This document shows, one piece after another, positions 10,108 through 20,889 of a stretch of 64,000 nucleotides of DNA. Numbering within the stretch: position 1 is the stretch's first letter; each line of letters starts with the position of its first letter. Below the pieces are notes generated by a model. That model made no database searches. It saw only the letters and a list, made by a program, of their open reading frames with translations, and was not told where the DNA came from. Made by a program: the position numbers and the translations under genes. Source of the DNA: Sphingopyxis sp. LC81 (lineage in GTDB: Bacteria; Pseudomonadota; Alphaproteobacteria; Sphingomonadales; Sphingomonadaceae); NCBI RefSeq assembly GCF_000756375.1, contig NZ_JNFD01000017.1:33028-97027 (forward strand), given 5' to 3'.

Positions 10108-10787
10108 CTTTTCTGGTCCCCATTGCGCAGATGCAGCATGTGCACGGCCATAGCCGCGCTCAATATCGGCGCCAACAGATTGGCGATAGGCACCACGAAG
10201 CTTGCGGCGGACAGCAGCCCGAGCGACCAGCGCGCAGGCCGGTCGAGCCGTGGACGGTCCGGATGGCGCGCGAGCACCATCGCCTCGAGATCGCGGCCGA
10301 GCAGCACCGCGTTGACGAGCAGCGCGAAGATCGGCGTGCCGATACCGGTGACGAGCAGCAGGATGTAGATCGGCAGCGCGAGCAGGTTGCCGCCGATCAG
10401 CCGCACCAGCGAAGCGAGCGCGAGGCCGATATTCTGGCGCCAGCCGACATCGACGGCTTGGCTTGCGGCGGCGGGATAGTGGCGGCCCTCGACATCGGCG
10501 ACGATGCCATCGGCGAACAAGCCGACGACGACGATCGCGACGGCGCGGAAGAGCAGCCAGCTTCCCGCGATGATGGCCAGAACGATCAATATTCCGGCCA
10601 TATCGAGTTGCGCTTCGTCGAGCCATTTCCAGTGCGCCAGCGCCCAGCGCGCCGCGAAAAAGATCGCGGCGCCCGAGGCAGCGAGGAGCAGGAGCGTAAG
10701 CGCGAGGCTTTGCGCCAGCACGCGCATCACGCGGGGCTGCGGTAAGTCCCTTAGCGCGAGCAGGAAGGCGTGAACGGCGCGGGCCAT
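10104..10787 (-). CDS. EI24/CysZ-like integral membrane protein
   Basis: A 227-residue membrane protein with four or five hydrophobic segments and the family hallmarks of EI24-domain proteins: a basic amphipathic start (AFLLALRDLPQPRVMRVL), the middle WRQNIGLALASLVRLIGGN, and NAVLLGRDLEAMVLARHP near the end. Relatives include the sulfate channel CysZ, but sulfate transport is not shown here. I took the ATG at 10785-10787; an in-frame TTG at 10823 would add 12 residues. It is coupled to the downstream lipoprotein gene. Confidence 0.75.
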   Translation of the reverse strand: MARAVHAFLLALRDLPQPRVMRVLAQSLALTLLLLAASGAAIFFAARWALAHWKWLDEAQLDMAGILIVLAIIAGSWLLFRAVAIVVVGLFADGIVADVEGRHYPAAASQAVDVGWRQNIGLALASLVRLIGGNLLALPIYILLLVTGIGTPIFALLVNAVLLGRDLEAMVLARHPDRPRLDRPARWSLGLLSAASFVVPIANLLAPILSAAMAVHMLHLRNGDQKR

Positions 10788-10897
10788 GGGCGCAGGGATG
10801 GTGGGCGCGCGCGCGCGGGTCAAGCGTTATGCTTGCCTTGGCGGGCCCCGCCGCCTAAGGCGCGCGGCAGCTTTTTCCACGCATCACAGGATTTTTC

Positions 10898-11896
10898 ATG
10901 GCCTCCACCGCCCGTTTCGACGTTGTCGCCATCGGCAACGCCATCGTCGACGTCATCGCCCGCGCCGACGATGCGCTGATCACTGCCGAAGGTCTGACCA
11001 AGGGGTCGATGCGGCTGATCGACGCCGAAGAGGCCGAACGCCTTTACGCGGCGATGGGACCCGCGATCGAAATGTCGGGCGGTTCGGCGGCCAATACGCT
11101 CGCCGGGATGGCCGCGCTCGGCCAGCGTTGCAGCTTTATCGGACAGGTCGCCGACGATCAGCTCGGCCATGTTTTCACGCACGATCTGCGCGCGCTCGGC
11201 GTCGCTTATGAAACCCCGCCGCTCAGCGAAGGCGCGCCGACCGCGCGCTGCCTGATCCTCGTCACCCCCGACGGCCAGCGCACGATGAACACCTTCCTCG
11301 GTGCGAGCCATCTGCTCGAGCAGTCGATGATCGACGAAGCGTGGATCGCCGATTCGGAGATTCTCTATCTCGAAGGCTATTTGTGGGATCCCGAGCTGTC
11401 GCGCGCGGCGATGCGGCGCGCGATCGACGTGTCGCGCGCAGCGGGACGCAAGGTCGCCTTCACGCTGTCGGATGCGTTCATCATCGACCGCCACGGTGCC
11501 GATTTCCGCAAGCTGATCGCCGAGGGGCTGTTCGACATCCTCTTCGCGAACGAGGTCGAGATTTGCGCGCTCGCTGAAACCGATGATTTCGAAGCCGCTG
11601 TCGCGAGCGTCGCGGCGCAGGTGCCGCTGCTTGTCGTCACGCGCGGCTCGCACGGCGCGATCGCGCTGACGGGCGGCACGCGCACCGAAGTCGGCGCCGA
11701 GCCGATCGATACGGTCGTCGATACCACCGGCGCGGGCGACCTGTTCGCCGCGGGTTTCCTCTCGGGTCAGGCGCAGGGCCGTCCGATTGCCGATTGCCTG
11801 ACGATGGGCGCCGTGTGCGCGCGCGAAATCATCGCACAGGTCGGTCCGCGCGCGCAGACCGACCTCAAGGCGAAGATCGCCGAACGGCTGGGCTAG
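10898..11896 (+). CDS. PfkB-family sugar kinase, probable adenosine kinase
   Basis: A 332-residue kinase of the ribokinase/PfkB family. It has the N-terminal GNAIVDVIA, the substrate-loop GGSAANTLAGMAALG and the C-terminal catalytic signature DTTGAGDLFAAGF, in which the aspartate is the base. Length and the N-terminal motifs match the proteobacterial adenosine kinase group, which makes AMP from adenosine, but a ribokinase-like substrate cannot be excluded. AGGA lies 7 bases before the ATG. The next gene follows after 56 bases on the same strand. Confidence 0.85.
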   Translation: MASTARFDVVAIGNAIVDVIARADDALITAEGLTKGSMRLIDAEEAERLYAAMGPAIEMSGGSAANTLAGMAALGQRCSFIGQVADDQLGHVFTHDLRALGVAYETPPLSEGAPTARCLILVTPDGQRTMNTFLGASHLLEQSMIDEAWIADSEILYLEGYLWDPELSRAAMRRAIDVSRAAGRKVAFTLSDAFIIDRHGADFRKLIAEGLFDILFANEVEICALAETDDFEAAVASVAAQVPLLVVTRGSHGAIALTGGTRTEVGAEPIDTVVDTTGAGDLFAAGFLSGQAQGRPIADCLTMGAVCAREIIAQVGPRAQTDLKAKIAERLG

Positions 11897-11952
11897 GAAC
11901 CTTCGTCGGCCGTGAAGCGTCCTATGCGCCAGACAGCATGGGAGAGACTCTT

Positions 11953-12210
11953 ATGGCCGACGAAATTCACGAGACGCGCGATCCCGACGGGACGACGCAC
12001 ACCACCACGGTTATCGACCGCGAACCGCGCCGTCGCGGCGGGTTCGGGATGGGACTGATTTTCCTCGTCGCGATTCTGGTCGCGGCCTTTTTCGCTTTCC
12101 AGTTCCTCGCCAACGACAAGGCGCAGAGCGGCGCGGTCAGCGACGCGGCGCAAAAGGTCGGCGATGCCGCCGAAAATGTCGGCGACGCGGCGCAGAAAGC
12201 GGTCGATTAA
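11953..12210 (+). CDS. Small single-pass membrane protein with alanine-rich repeat tail
   Basis: An 85-residue protein: a charged cytoplasmic N-terminus (with RRRGG), one membrane segment (GLIFLVAILVAAFFAFQFL), then a short periplasmic tail built of A-Q-K-V-G-D-A-A / E-N-V-G-D-A-A / Q-K-A-V-D heptad-like repeats that should form an amphipathic helix. GGAGAG sits 6 bases before the ATG at 11953, which favours it over the ATG at 11938. Function unknown; similar small envelope proteins accompany stress genes. It converges with the flippase gene, 3 bases apart. Confidence 0.7.
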   Translation: MADEIHETRDPDGTTHTTTVIDREPRRRGGFGMGLIFLVAILVAAFFAFQFLANDKAQSGAVSDAAQKVGDAAENVGDAAQKAVD

Positions 12211-12213
12211 GGA

Positions 12214-13746
12214 TCAGCCGGCGGGCGCCGCGGCGGGTTCGGGGTGTTTCCTGAACAATTCGCGGTCCGCCGGGCCGAAGCCGCGCGTCCAGATCAGCCA
12301 GCCATAGACGCCGAGGATGAAGGGAACGCCGATCAAGAGCTCGGCCCATTCGGGAAGCTGCGTCGCGCCATAGCCGAGGATGGTCGCGCCCGCGGTCGCC
12401 CAGACGAGCGCCCAGCGCAGACTGTTCACCGGCGCACCGAGGATGCGCGCGAGCAGGCGGGCTTTCACCAGCGACGCAAATCCGAGCGCGAGCATCAGCG
12501 CGAGCGCCACGGCGCCGGCGTAATAGATCGGCGGTAGCCCCATCGATTTGGCGATCAGGATCAGCGCGACGCTGAGCCCCGCCTGTAGCGCGAGCGTCGC
12601 GATGCTGATGAGCAGGTTGCGGTGGCGCGCGACATAGACGAGCGCCGCCTCGCTGACGACCGCGGTCGCTGCGACGACCTCGGCGGCGAGCAGGAAGGCG
12701 AGCGCGGCGGTGCCGCTGACGAATTCGGGGCCGACGAGCCCCATCACTGCCTCGCCCGGAATGCCGAGCGCGAGCGCGACACCGGCCTGCGCGGCGATGA
12801 TCCAGAAGCCGACCTGGCTCACTTGTGCCGCCACGGCGGCAAGCCGCTTTTCGGCGAGGTTGCGCGTGATCACGGGGCCCAGGATCGGCTCGAAGCTGGT
12901 CTTGAGCTTCTGCGGCAGCGAGGCGACCTGCTGCGCCATATAATAGATGCCGTAGATCGTCGGCGAGGTGAACTGGCCGAGAATGAAGAGGTCGAGGCGC
13001 CGTGTGCCCCATTCGATCGCATCGGCGGCGGCGAGCGGCGCGCCGCGCCGCGCAACTGCGATCAAATGCGCGGGATGCGGTTGCCACCCGCGCGGCCCGC
13101 CATAATGGCGCAGCATCGGGATCAGCGCGGTGAGGAAGGCGCCGAGCATCGCGGCGGCGTAGGAGAGCATCAGCCCGTCGCGCACCGACACGAACCAGAA
13201 TCCGGCCGCGGCGATGCTGATCACCCAGGGCTCTACCACCGCGCGGGCGCGAACGGTGGCGCCGACGTCGAATTTATACGCGCACGCCGCGAGCGCGATA
13301 TCGGTGCCCGCGATCGCGAAGACGAGCAGCGCCATCCAGCGATCGGCGCTGTCGATGCCGCCCGACGGGAACATCAGCTGCGGGAACAGCGCGAGCAGCA
13401 GCGACCCGGCGGCCGACGCGACAAAGGCGACGAACATGCCGTCCCATACGACGGTGCGCTGGTCGGCCCCGGGGGCGCTGAGCTGTTCGGCGAGGCCGCG
13501 CTTGAGGCCCAATGTCGCGAGCTGCGCGACGAGCTCGATGACGAGCACGGCGAAAGCGAAGCGACCGACCGCCTCGGGCCCGTACCAGCGGCCCGCGACA
13601 TAGAGGAAGGGCAGGCGCGCAACGAGGCGGAGGATGAAGCCGAAAAAATTGGTGCGTCCGCCCTTGGCGAGCGCGGCGGTGTCGGCATCGCCCGGGGGCG
13701 TGCCGGGGGGTGAAGAGGGCGCGGCTGCGCTGTCCGTCTGGCTCAA
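12214..13746 (-). CDS. Wzx/MATE-type lipopolysaccharide flippase
   Basis: A 510-residue polytopic protein with about 12-14 membrane segments and the arrangement of the oligosaccharide flippase (Wzx/RfbX, MOP) superfamily: an early conserved GRWYGPEAVGRFAFAVLVIELVAQLATLGLKRGL, and the half-way YYMAQQVASLPQKLKTSFEPILGPVI that is typical of this family. It should turn polyprenyl-linked glycans across the inner membrane. The start is a TTG at 13744-13746 with AAGGGG upstream; no better start precedes the first conserved residues. No glycosyltransferase genes are beside it, so this is an isolated flippase. Confidence 0.85.
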   Translation of the reverse strand: MSQTDSAAAPSSPPGTPPGDADTAALAKGGRTNFFGFILRLVARLPFLYVAGRWYGPEAVGRFAFAVLVIELVAQLATLGLKRGLAEQLSAPGADQRTVVWDGMFVAFVASAAGSLLLALFPQLMFPSGGIDSADRWMALLVFAIAGTDIALAACAYKFDVGATVRARAVVEPWVISIAAAGFWFVSVRDGLMLSYAAAMLGAFLTALIPMLRHYGGPRGWQPHPAHLIAVARRGAPLAAADAIEWGTRRLDLFILGQFTSPTIYGIYYMAQQVASLPQKLKTSFEPILGPVITRNLAEKRLAAVAAQVSQVGFWIIAAQAGVALALGIPGEAVMGLVGPEFVSGTAALAFLLAAEVVAATAVVSEAALVYVARHRNLLISIATLALQAGLSVALILIAKSMGLPPIYYAGAVALALMLALGFASLVKARLLARILGAPVNSLRWALVWATAGATILGYGATQLPEWAELLIGVPFILGVYGWLIWTRGFGPADRELFRKHPEPAAAPAG

Positions 13747-13822
13747 GCCTTCCGCCCCTTCTGCTTTGCCCTGACCGTCAGTCTAGCGCGGCCGGGGAGT
13801 GCAGGCAATTGTGCGAAGATAT

Positions 13823-14815
13823 TCATCGCCCTTCGGGTCGCAGCGGGCGGCTGAGCAAGGCCTGAATGGCGTCGGTGACGCGCGTTTCGCCGGCAACGAG
13901 GCGCGCAACGGTGTCGGTGATCGGCATGTCGATGCCATCGGCGCGCGCCGCGGCGGCGACCACGGGCGCGCTGAACGCGCCCTCGGCGACGGTACGGCGG
14001 TCGGCCATCAGTATCTCGGCCGCCTCACCGCGCCCGAGCCCCTGGCCGAGCGCGAAGTTGCGCGAGTTCGACGAGGTGCAGGTGAGGACGAGGTCGCCGA
14101 GTCCCGCGAGGCCCGCGAGCGTTTCGGCCTGCGCGCCGCGGGCGAGTCCGAAGCGCGTCATTTCGGCAAAGCCGCGGCTGATCAGCGCCGCGCGCGCGTT
14201 GAGCCCGAGCCCGGCGCCGTCGACGATACCGCAGGCGATCGCGAGGATATTCTTGACCGCGCCGCCGATCTCGGCACCGATGACGTCGGTCGACACATAG
14301 GGGCGGAAATGCGGGCGCGCGAGCGCCTGCGCTATCCCGGCCGCGAGATCGGCGTCGGCGGCGGCGAGCGTGATCGCGGTCGGCAGCCCGGCGGCGACTT
14401 CGTGCGCGAAGGTCGGGCCGGAGAGCACGGCATGCGGCCGCGACGGCGCGATATCGCGCGCCATATCGATCGGAAAGGCGAAGCTGCCCTCCTCCATGCC
14501 CTTGCTGCAAAAGATCAGCGGCGCGTCACCTGGCGGAAGTTCGGCGAGTACCGCGCGCAGGAACGGAACGGGGACGACGACGAGCAGCGCGTCGAGATCG
14601 GCCATGTCGGCAAGCGCGCCGGTCGCGGTCAGCGAGGGCGAGAGCGCGGCGCCGGGAAGGAAAACCGGATTGCGGTGCTCGGCGTTGATCGCCGCGACGA
14701 CGTCCTCCTCGCGGGCCCACAGGCGGACGGGGGCGCCATCGGCGGCGAGAAGCTGCGCCAGCGCGGTGCCCCATGCGCCGCCGCCGATCACGCCGAACTT
14801 GGAATATGACGTCAT
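13823..14815 (-). CDS. gpsA: NAD(P)-dependent glycerol-3-phosphate dehydrogenase
   Basis: A 330-residue enzyme that reduces dihydroxyacetone phosphate to sn-glycerol-3-phosphate, the backbone for phospholipids. The nucleotide-binding [10 protein letters not shown] lies at residues 11-20, FCSKGME and [11 protein letters not shown] form the substrate region, and [13 protein letters not shown] carries the catalytic lysine. Length is standard. The ATG at 14815 overlaps the tsaD stop by ATGA (14812-14815), so both are made from one message. Confidence 0.96.
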   Translation of the reverse strand: MTSYSKFGVIGGGAWGTALAQLLAADGAPVRLWAREEDVVAAINAEHRNPVFLPGAALSPSLTATGALADMADLDALLVVVPVPFLRAVLAELPPGDAPLIFCSKGMEEGSFAFPIDMARDIAPSRPHAVLSGPTFAHEVAAGLPTAITLAAADADLAAGIAQALARPHFRPYVSTDVIGAEIGGAVKNILAIACGIVDGAGLGLNARAALISRGFAEMTRFGLARGAQAETLAGLAGLGDLVLTCTSSNSRNFALGQGLGRGEAAEILMADRRTVAEGAFSAPVVAAAARADGIDMPITDTVARLVAGETRVTDAIQALLSRPLRPEGR

Positions 14816-15846
14816 GCTTTCACTCCGGCGCCGCGCACGGCTTCGGCTTCGGGGTCGAGCGGCCAGCGCGGGCGCGCGGCGGTGTCGAGCGGATCGGTGA
14901 GGCCGACCGCGAAACGCTCGGCGCCCGCCCATGCGATCATCGCGCCATTGTCGGTGCAGAGCCAGAGCGGCGGCGCGACGAAGGGCTTGTCGAAGCGCGC
15001 CGCGAGATCGGTCAATGCGCCGCGAATCGCGCCATTGGCGGCAACCCCGCCCGCGACGACGAAAGCGGTCGCATCGGGGCAGGCGGCGAGCGCGATGCGG
15101 CTGCGGTCGACAAGGCAGTCGACGACCGCCTGCTGGAACGAGGCCGCGAGGTCGGGGATGCTGTGCGTGCCCGATGCGGCCACCCGCGCGACGGCGCTCT
15201 TGAGCCCCGCGAAGGAGAAATGCGGTTCGGCGCTGCCGACGAGTGGGCGCGGCAGCGGCACGGCATGGGGATTGCCGTCCTTCGCGATGCGCTCGACCGC
15301 GGGACCGCCGGGATAGCCGAGGCCGAGCAGCTTCGCGGTCTTGTCGAAGGCTTCGCCCGCGGCATCGTCGATCGTCGTCGCGAGGCGGCGGTAGTCGCCG
15401 ACACCGCGCACGAGCAGGAGCTGGCAATGGCCGCCCGACACGAGCAACAGCAGATAGGGGAAGGCGAGGCCGGGCTCGACGAGGCGCGGGCTGAGCGCAT
15501 GACCTTCGAGATGGTTGACCGCGATCAGCGGCTTGTTCGCGGCGTGGGCGAGCGCCTTGCCGGTGACGAGCCCGACCATCACGCCGCCGATCAGCCCCGG
15601 CCCGGCGGTCGCGGCGATCGCATCAACATCGGCAAGCGACACGCCGGCATCGGCGAGCACACCCTCGACGATCGGCGCGAGGCGGTCGACATGCGCGCGC
15701 GCCGCAATCTCGGGAACGACGCCGCCATAAGGACTATGCTCGGCCTCCTGTCCCGCGACGCGGTGCGCCAAAATGCGCCGTTCGCTATCGACGAGCGCTG
15801 CCGCGGTTTCGTCGCAGCTCGATTCAAGGCCGAGGATCAGGGTCAT
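14812..15846 (-). CDS. tsaD: tRNA N6-adenosine threonylcarbamoyltransferase TsaD
   Basis: A 344-residue member of the universal Kae1/TsaD family, which transfers the threonylcarbamoyl group to A37 of ANN-reading tRNAs. Motifs: [17 protein letters not shown] at the N-terminus, the metal-binding HxxxH in [11 protein letters not shown], the ATP-binding [13 protein letters not shown], and [13 protein letters not shown]. The partners TsaB, TsaC and TsaE are not in the window. It is divergent from hemC, with 63 bases between starts, an arrangement common in alphaproteobacteria. Confidence 0.96.
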   Translation of the reverse strand: MTLILGLESSCDETAAALVDSERRILAHRVAGQEAEHSPYGGVVPEIAARAHVDRLAPIVEGVLADAGVSLADVDAIAATAGPGLIGGVMVGLVTGKALAHAANKPLIAVNHLEGHALSPRLVEPGLAFPYLLLLVSGGHCQLLLVRGVGDYRRLATTIDDAAGEAFDKTAKLLGLGYPGGPAVERIAKDGNPHAVPLPRPLVGSAEPHFSFAGLKSAVARVAASGTHSIPDLAASFQQAVVDCLVDRSRIALAACPDATAFVVAGGVAANGAIRGALTDLAARFDKPFVAPPLWLCTDNGAMIAWAGAERFAVGLTDPLDTAARPRWPLDPEAEAVRGAGVKA

Positions 15847-15909
15847 ATTGTTGCGCGTTCCTTTACCCGCCCCTTTATCGGCAGGGCAAGCCGCGCTAGC
15901 AGCGGGACG

Positions 15910-16857
15910 ATGAATAGACTTCCGACCCCCGAAAGCCCGCTGCGTATCGGCACCCGGGCCTCGCCGCTCGCGATGGCTCAGGCCCATATGGCGGCTGCGG
16001 CGCTGATTGCCAGCCATGGCATCGATATGACGGCGCTCGAAATCGTGCCGATGACCGCGACGGGCGACAAGATACAGGACCGTGCGCTCGCCGAGGTCGG
16101 CGGCAAGGCGCTGTGGACGCGCGAGCTCGATGCGGCGCTCGATGCTGGCGTGATCGATATTGCGGTCCATTCGCTGAAGGATGTCGAAACGATCCGCGAC
16201 GCGCGCTTTTTCCTCGGCGCGATGCTCGAACGCGCCGACCCGCGCGACCGGCTGGTGGTGCGTGAAGGCATAAAGGCGGCAACGATCGCCGACCTGCCAC
16301 GGGGCGCGCGGCTTGGGACGAGCAGTCCACGCCGCGCGGCGCAGGTTAAGCGGATCCGCCCCGACCTCGAAACCGTGCTGCTGCGCGGCAATGTCGCGAC
16401 GCGGCTCGCGAAGATTGCCGCGGGCGATGCCGATGCGACCTTGCTCGCGGCGGCGGGGCTCGAGCGGCTGGGGATGCACGACGTCGGTTTGGTACAGGAG
16501 ACGAGCCTGCTGCTTCCCGCGGCGTCGCAGGGGGCGATCGGGATCGAATGCCGCGCCGACGACGCGGCGACGCGCGCGCTGCTTGCCGCGGTCGACCATG
16601 CGCCGACGCATCTTGCCGTCGCGGCCGAGCGCGCGTTTCTGGCGGCGCTCGGCGGTGACTGCCGTTCGCCCGTCGCGGCGCATGCGCGCTGGCAGGACGA
16701 CGGCGCGCTGCGCCTCGATGCCGAGATTTTCTCCGACGATGGCGCCGATCATGCGGCGGGATATGTCATCGTCACCGACGATGCGGCCGCGCCGGCCTTG
16801 GCGCACCGGTTGCTCGATGAAGCGCCCGACAGCGTCCGGCGGCTGTTCGCGGCATGA
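15910..16857 (+). CDS. hemC: Hydroxymethylbilane synthase (porphobilinogen deaminase)
   Basis: A 315-residue enzyme that links four porphobilinogen units into hydroxymethylbilane in heme and siroheme synthesis. It shows [13 protein letters not shown] near the start, HSLKDVET, the arginine-rich [22 protein letters not shown], and the dipyrromethane-cofactor cysteine in [13 protein letters not shown]. The gene overlaps hemD by ATGA (16854-16857), so successive pathway steps are coupled. Confidence 0.96.
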   Translation: MNRLPTPESPLRIGTRASPLAMAQAHMAAAALIASHGIDMTALEIVPMTATGDKIQDRALAEVGGKALWTRELDAALDAGVIDIAVHSLKDVETIRDARFFLGAMLERADPRDRLVVREGIKAATIADLPRGARLGTSSPRRAAQVKRIRPDLETVLLRGNVATRLAKIAAGDADATLLAAAGLERLGMHDVGLVQETSLLLPAASQGAIGIECRADDAATRALLAAVDHAPTHLAVAAERAFLAALGGDCRSPVAAHARWQDDGALRLDAEIFSDDGADHAAGYVIVTDDAAAPALAHRLLDEAPDSVRRLFAA

Positions 16858-17543
16858 CCGACGGCCTGCCGCTGATCGTGACGCGGCCCGAGCCGGGCAA
16901 CGCAGCGACGGTGGAGCGGGCGAGGGCGATGGGGTTCGACGCCCGTTCGATGCCGCTTTTTACGGCGCGCGCGATCGATTGGCGCCCGCCGGCTCCCGGC
17001 GATTTCGACGCGCTGCTGCTGACCAGCGCCTTTGCCGCAAGGCTGGCGGGGCAGGGGCTGGCCGAGCTGGCGGCGCTGCCCGTCTATGCTGTGGGCAATG
17101 CGACCGCGCGCGCGGCCGAGGCCGCGGGCCTGACGGTGGCGATGACCGGATCGTCGGGCGCGCAGCGGCTTCTTGACGATATGACGTCAGACAATATCCA
17201 CAATATTCTGTGGCTTTGCGGCCGTGACCGGTCGGAATTCGACACGCGGGGGGCGGCGATTACGGCGCTGCCCTGTTACGCCGTCGATCCCGCCCCGGTG
17301 CCGGCCGAATGGGACGCGCTGATCGCCGCCCCCGCGCTGCTGCTCGCGCATTCGGCGCGCGCCGCCGAGCGGATTTCGCAGCTCGTCGGCGATGCGCGCG
17401 CTCACCTTTCGCTCGTCGCGATCAGCCCGGCGGTGGCGGCTTCGGCGGGCGACAGCTGGCGCGATCTGGCCATCGCGGAACAGCCCGACGATGTCGCAAT
17501 ATTGGCACAAGCGCGTGCTTTGTGGCACAAGGGCGAAAAATAG
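16854..17543 (+). CDS. hemD: Uroporphyrinogen-III synthase
   Basis: A 229-residue protein in the position where uroporphyrinogen-III synthase follows hemC. Like all HemD proteins it is weakly conserved; supportive stretches are [56 protein letters not shown] and a second-domain [14 protein letters not shown]. It inverts ring D and closes hydroxymethylbilane to uroporphyrinogen III. The assignment leans on both context and these motifs. Confidence 0.9.
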   Translation: MTDGLPLIVTRPEPGNAATVERARAMGFDARSMPLFTARAIDWRPPAPGDFDALLLTSAFAARLAGQGLAELAALPVYAVGNATARAAEAAGLTVAMTGSSGAQRLLDDMTSDNIHNILWLCGRDRSEFDTRGAAITALPCYAVDPAPVPAEWDALIAAPALLLAHSARAAERISQLVGDARAHLSLVAISPAVAASAGDSWRDLAIAEQPDDVAILAQARALWHKGEK

Positions 17544-17562
17544 GGTCGTTCGAAAGAGAAAT

Positions 17563-18459
17563 ATGGCAATCGACAGCATCGACACGTCCTCGTCGGCGGA
17601 CGAGGCAGTACCCGAAAGGGGACTATCGTTTCGCGCTCTCGCCATCGGTGCCTTCCTGCTGCTTCTGATCGGTATCGCCGGCGGCGGATGGGCTGTGAAT
17701 CGCTGGCTGACGGGCAACAACTTACCACCCACCGCGAAAATGGTCGCGGCGCCCGCGGGGGCGGCCAATCCGCTTGCCGCAAAAAGCGGGGCGAATGCGC
17801 CGCCGCTGATGATCGCGCCGATCGACGGCGCCAACGCGCTCGCGGCGCGCGTCGCCGAACTCGAACAACGCCTGTCGCGGATCACGCTCGAAGCCGAATC
17901 GGCGTCGGGCAACGCATCGCGCGCCGAGGGGCTGCTCGTCGCTTTTGCGGTGCGCCGCGCGCTCGATCGCGGGCTGTCATTGGGCTATCTCGACGCGCAG
18001 CTGCGGCTGCGTTTCGGCGACGACCAGCCCAATGCCGTCAAGACGATCATCGATACGTCGCGCGATCCGGTGACGCTCGAACAGCTGCGCGCCGAACTCG
18101 ATGCGATGGGGCCACAGCTTGTCGGGCGCGGCGGCGACGGAAGCGGCAGCCTGTGGACGGGGCTTCGCCGCGAGCTGGGTGAATTGTTCGTCGTGCGCGC
18201 CGCCGGAACCCAGTCGCCGCGCGCCTCCGAACGGCTCGAGCGCGCCCGGCGCTATCTTACGGCCGGGCAGGCCGACCTTGCGATCGCCGAGGTCGAAGCG
18301 ATGCCCGGGGCGGAGGTCGCGAGCGAGTGGGTGATCGATGCGCGGCGCTATCATGAGGCACGGCGCGCGCTTGACCTGATCGAGACGGCGGCGATATTGG
18401 AGCCGCGCGACAGCCCCGCTGCCGCGATCGCCCGCAACGCGGCCGATCCGACCCCATAG
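17563..18459 (+). CDS. Mitofilin-like inner membrane protein of the heme cluster
   Basis: A 298-residue protein: a ~25-residue cytoplasmic part, one membrane segment ([23 protein letters not shown] begins near residue 23), then a coiled-coil-prone region ([21 protein letters not shown]) and an alpha-helical C-terminal domain ending in a two-helix repeat-like fold. This follows the plan of the mitofilin/Mic60-type proteins that lie after hemC-hemD in alphaproteobacteria and are thought to shape or tether the inner membrane. The ATG at 17563 has AGAGAA just upstream, 19 bases after hemD, consistent with an operon. Confidence 0.75.
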   Translation: MAIDSIDTSSSADEAVPERGLSFRALAIGAFLLLLIGIAGGGWAVNRWLTGNNLPPTAKMVAAPAGAANPLAAKSGANAPPLMIAPIDGANALAARVAELEQRLSRITLEAESASGNASRAEGLLVAFAVRRALDRGLSLGYLDAQLRLRFGDDQPNAVKTIIDTSRDPVTLEQLRAELDAMGPQLVGRGGDGSGSLWTGLRRELGELFVVRAAGTQSPRASERLERARRYLTAGQADLAIAEVEAMPGAEVASEWVIDARRYHEARRALDLIETAAILEPRDSPAAAIARNAADPTP

Positions 18460-18509
18460 CGCGCAATCCTCCAAAGGGCTGCCCGCCGTTTAGAGAGAAA
18501 GCCCGTTCC

Positions 18510-19712
18510 ATGGCCCTCGCCGATCCGCAGCGCATCGAAGCGCTCGACCCGCTCGATCCCCTCCAGCTCGACGCCGAGCTCAGCGAAGAGGAGCGGATGG
18601 TTCGCGATACCGCGCGGTCCTATGCGACCGATGCGCTGTTGCCGCGCGTCACCTCGGCGTTTCTCGACGAGCGGTTCGACCGCGAGATCATGTCCGAAAT
18701 GGGCGCGCTCGGCCTGCTCGGCGCGACGATCGATCCCGAATATGGCGGCGCGGGGCTGAATTATGTCAGCTACGGGCTGATCGCGCGCGAAGTCGAACGC
18801 ATCGATTCGGGCTATCGCTCGGCCTGTTCGGTGCAGAGCTCGCTCGTGATCCACCCGATCAACGCCTATGGCAGCGAGGAACAGAAGCGCAAATATCTGC
18901 CCGGGCTGACTTCGGGCGAACTCGTCGGCTGTTTCGGCCTCACCGAGCCCGATGCCGGCAGCGACCCCGGCGGCATGCGCACCCGCGCCGAGAAGATCGA
19001 GGGCGGCTACCGCCTCAAAGGCGCGAAGATGTGGATCACCAATTCGCCGATCGCCGACGTCTTCGTCGTGTGGGCGAAGTCGGAGGCGCACGACGGCGCG
19101 ATTCGCGGTTTCGTGCTCGAAAAGGGCATGAAGGGGCTTTCGGCGCCGAAGATCGAGGGCAAGGTGAGCCTGCGCGCCTCGGTCACCGGCGAAATCGTCA
19201 TGGATTCGGTCGAGGTCGGCGAGGATGCGCTGCTGCCGCATGTCTCGGGGCTCAAAGGTCCGTTCGGCTGCCTCAACCGCGCGCGCTACGGCATCGGCTG
19301 GGGCGCGATGGGCGCGGCCGAATTCTGCTACGAAGCGGCGCGCAATTATACCGGCGAACGCAAGCAGTTCGGGCGGCCGCTCGCGGCGAACCAGATCGTC
19401 CAGCTGAAGCTCGCGAACATGCTCACCGAGATCGCGCTGGGGCTCCAGACCGCATTGCGCGTCGGCCGGCTGATCGACGAGGGGCGCCTGATTCCCGACG
19501 CGATCAGCCTGCTCAAGCGCAACAATTGCGGCAAGGCGCTCGATATCGCGCGCGTCGCGCGCGACATGCACGGCGGCAACGGCATCTCGGCCGATTATCA
19601 TGTCATCCGCCATGCGGTGAACCTCGAGACGGTGAACACCTATGAGGGCACGCACGACGTCCATGCGCTGATCCTCGGCCGCGCGATCACCGGCATTTCG
19701 GCCTTTGCCTGA
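18510..19712 (+). CDS. gcdH: Glutaryl-CoA dehydrogenase
   Basis: A 400-residue acyl-CoA dehydrogenase. Sequence stretches match the glutaryl-CoA dehydrogenase branch rather than short-chain enzymes: [39 protein letters not shown] (FAD/substrate loop), [18 protein letters not shown], and the C-terminal [20 protein letters not shown], which holds the catalytic glutamate. It oxidises and decarboxylates glutaryl-CoA to crotonyl-CoA in lysine, tryptophan and dicarboxylate breakdown. It overlaps the CoA-transferase gene by 8 bases, which fits a two-gene glutarate unit. Confidence 0.93.
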   Translation: MALADPQRIEALDPLDPLQLDAELSEEERMVRDTARSYATDALLPRVTSAFLDERFDREIMSEMGALGLLGATIDPEYGGAGLNYVSYGLIAREVERIDSGYRSACSVQSSLVIHPINAYGSEEQKRKYLPGLTSGELVGCFGLTEPDAGSDPGGMRTRAEKIEGGYRLKGAKMWITNSPIADVFVVWAKSEAHDGAIRGFVLEKGMKGLSAPKIEGKVSLRASVTGEIVMDSVEVGEDALLPHVSGLKGPFGCLNRARYGIGWGAMGAAEFCYEAARNYTGERKQFGRPLAANQIVQLKLANMLTEIALGLQTALRVGRLIDEGRLIPDAISLLKRNNCGKALDIARVARDMHGGNGISADYHVIRHAVNLETVNTYEGTHDVHALILGRAITGISAFA

Positions 19713-20841
19713 GCCCCAGGGCTTAAAACCTTTGCAGGGCATCCGCGTCGTCGAACTGGCGCGGGTGCTCGCGGGGCCGTGGTGCGGGCAATTGCTCGCC
19801 GATCTGGGTGCCGAGGTGGTGAAGGTCGAGCGGCCGGGGGTTGGCGACGATACGCGCAGCTGGGGCCCGCCGTTCATTGTGGATGAGAGCGGCGAGAATC
19901 TCGGCGCCGCTTATTATCACAGCACCAACCGCGGCAAGACAGGCGTGGCGATCGACATTGCGACCATCGAGGGGCAGGCCGAGGTGCGCGCGCTGCTTGC
20001 AGACGCCGATGTGGTGATCGAGAACTACAAGGTCGGTGGGCTTGCCAAATATGGCCTCGACCCCGCGACGCTGTGCGCCGATTTCCCGCGACTGGTCGTC
20101 TGTTCGATCACCGGCTTCGGGCAGACCGGTCCCTATGCACACCGCGCGGGATATGATTTCATCATCCAGGCGATGGGCGGCGCGATGTCGCTGACCGGCG
20201 AGCCCGACGGCGCCCCGCAAAAGGCGGGCATCGCCTATGCCGACATCTTCACCGGCATGTATTCGACGGTCGCGATCCTCGCGGCGTTGCGGCGGCGTGA
20301 CGCCACGGGGCGCGGTGCGCACATCGACATGGCGCTGCTCGACTGCCAGGTCGGGGTGCTCGCGAATCAGGCGGCCAATTATCTCGCGAGCGGGACGTCG
20401 CCCAAGCGGATGGGCAATGGGCACGCCAATGTCGTGCCTTATCAGGCGTTCGCGACCGCCGACGGCCAGCTGGTGATCGCGGTCGGCAACGACGGCCAGT
20501 TTCGTAAATTATGTGTGATCCTGGGCGAGCCCCGCTGGGCCGACGATAAGCGTTTCGTGACCAATTCGGCGCGGCTTGCGAACCGCGCCGAATTGATCCC
20601 GCTGCTGGCGGCGAAGATCGCCACATGGGACGCGCTACCGCTGTCGCTGGCGCTTGAGGCCGAAGGGGTGCCGGCGGGGCCGATCAACGATATCGCGAGC
20701 GTTTTTGCTGATCCGCAGGTTCAGGCGCGCGGGATGCGTTTCCGCCCCGACGGCGCCAGCGTCGACGGGCTCGCCAGCCCGATCGTCATCGATGGCGAGC
20801 GCATGGTCGCGGCGACTGGGGCGCCTCCGCTGGCGCAATAG
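19705..20841 (+). CDS. CaiB/BaiF family (family III) CoA-transferase, probably glutarate-specific
   Basis: A 378-residue family III CoA-transferase: [42 protein letters not shown] at the N-terminus, the RPGYD-like [13 protein letters not shown], and the catalytic-aspartate region [13 protein letters not shown]. The start is a TTG at 19705 within the preceding gene's end; a second in-frame TTG at 19732 is possible. Because the animal glutarate CoA-transferase SUGCT belongs to the same family and the gene is fused into the gcdH operon, I infer succinyl-CoA:glutarate CoA transfer, which feeds GcdH. Confidence 0.88.
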   Translation: MPEPQGLKPLQGIRVVELARVLAGPWCGQLLADLGAEVVKVERPGVGDDTRSWGPPFIVDESGENLGAAYYHSTNRGKTGVAIDIATIEGQAEVRALLADADVVIENYKVGGLAKYGLDPATLCADFPRLVVCSITGFGQTGPYAHRAGYDFIIQAMGGAMSLTGEPDGAPQKAGIAYADIFTGMYSTVAILAALRRRDATGRGAHIDMALLDCQVGVLANQAANYLASGTSPKRMGNGHANVVPYQAFATADGQLVIAVGNDGQFRKLCVILGEPRWADDKRFVTNSARLANRAELIPLLAAKIATWDALPLSLALEAEGVPAGPINDIASVFADPQVQARGMRFRPDGASVDGLASPIVIDGERMVAATGAPPLAQ

Positions 20842-20843
20842 AA

Positions 20844-20871
20844 AAAGGGGCGCCGCAGCGGACGCCCCTTT
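20844..20871. terminator. Bidirectional rho-independent terminator
   Basis: A perfect 9-base stem, AAAGGGGCG (20844-20852) with CGCCCCTTT (20863-20871), and a 10-base loop. A-rich and T-rich flanks let it work on both strands. It lies exactly between the convergent CoA-transferase and TonB-receptor genes. Confidence 0.85.
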
Positions 20872-20889
20872 CTCCCCCTTATCCGAAGA

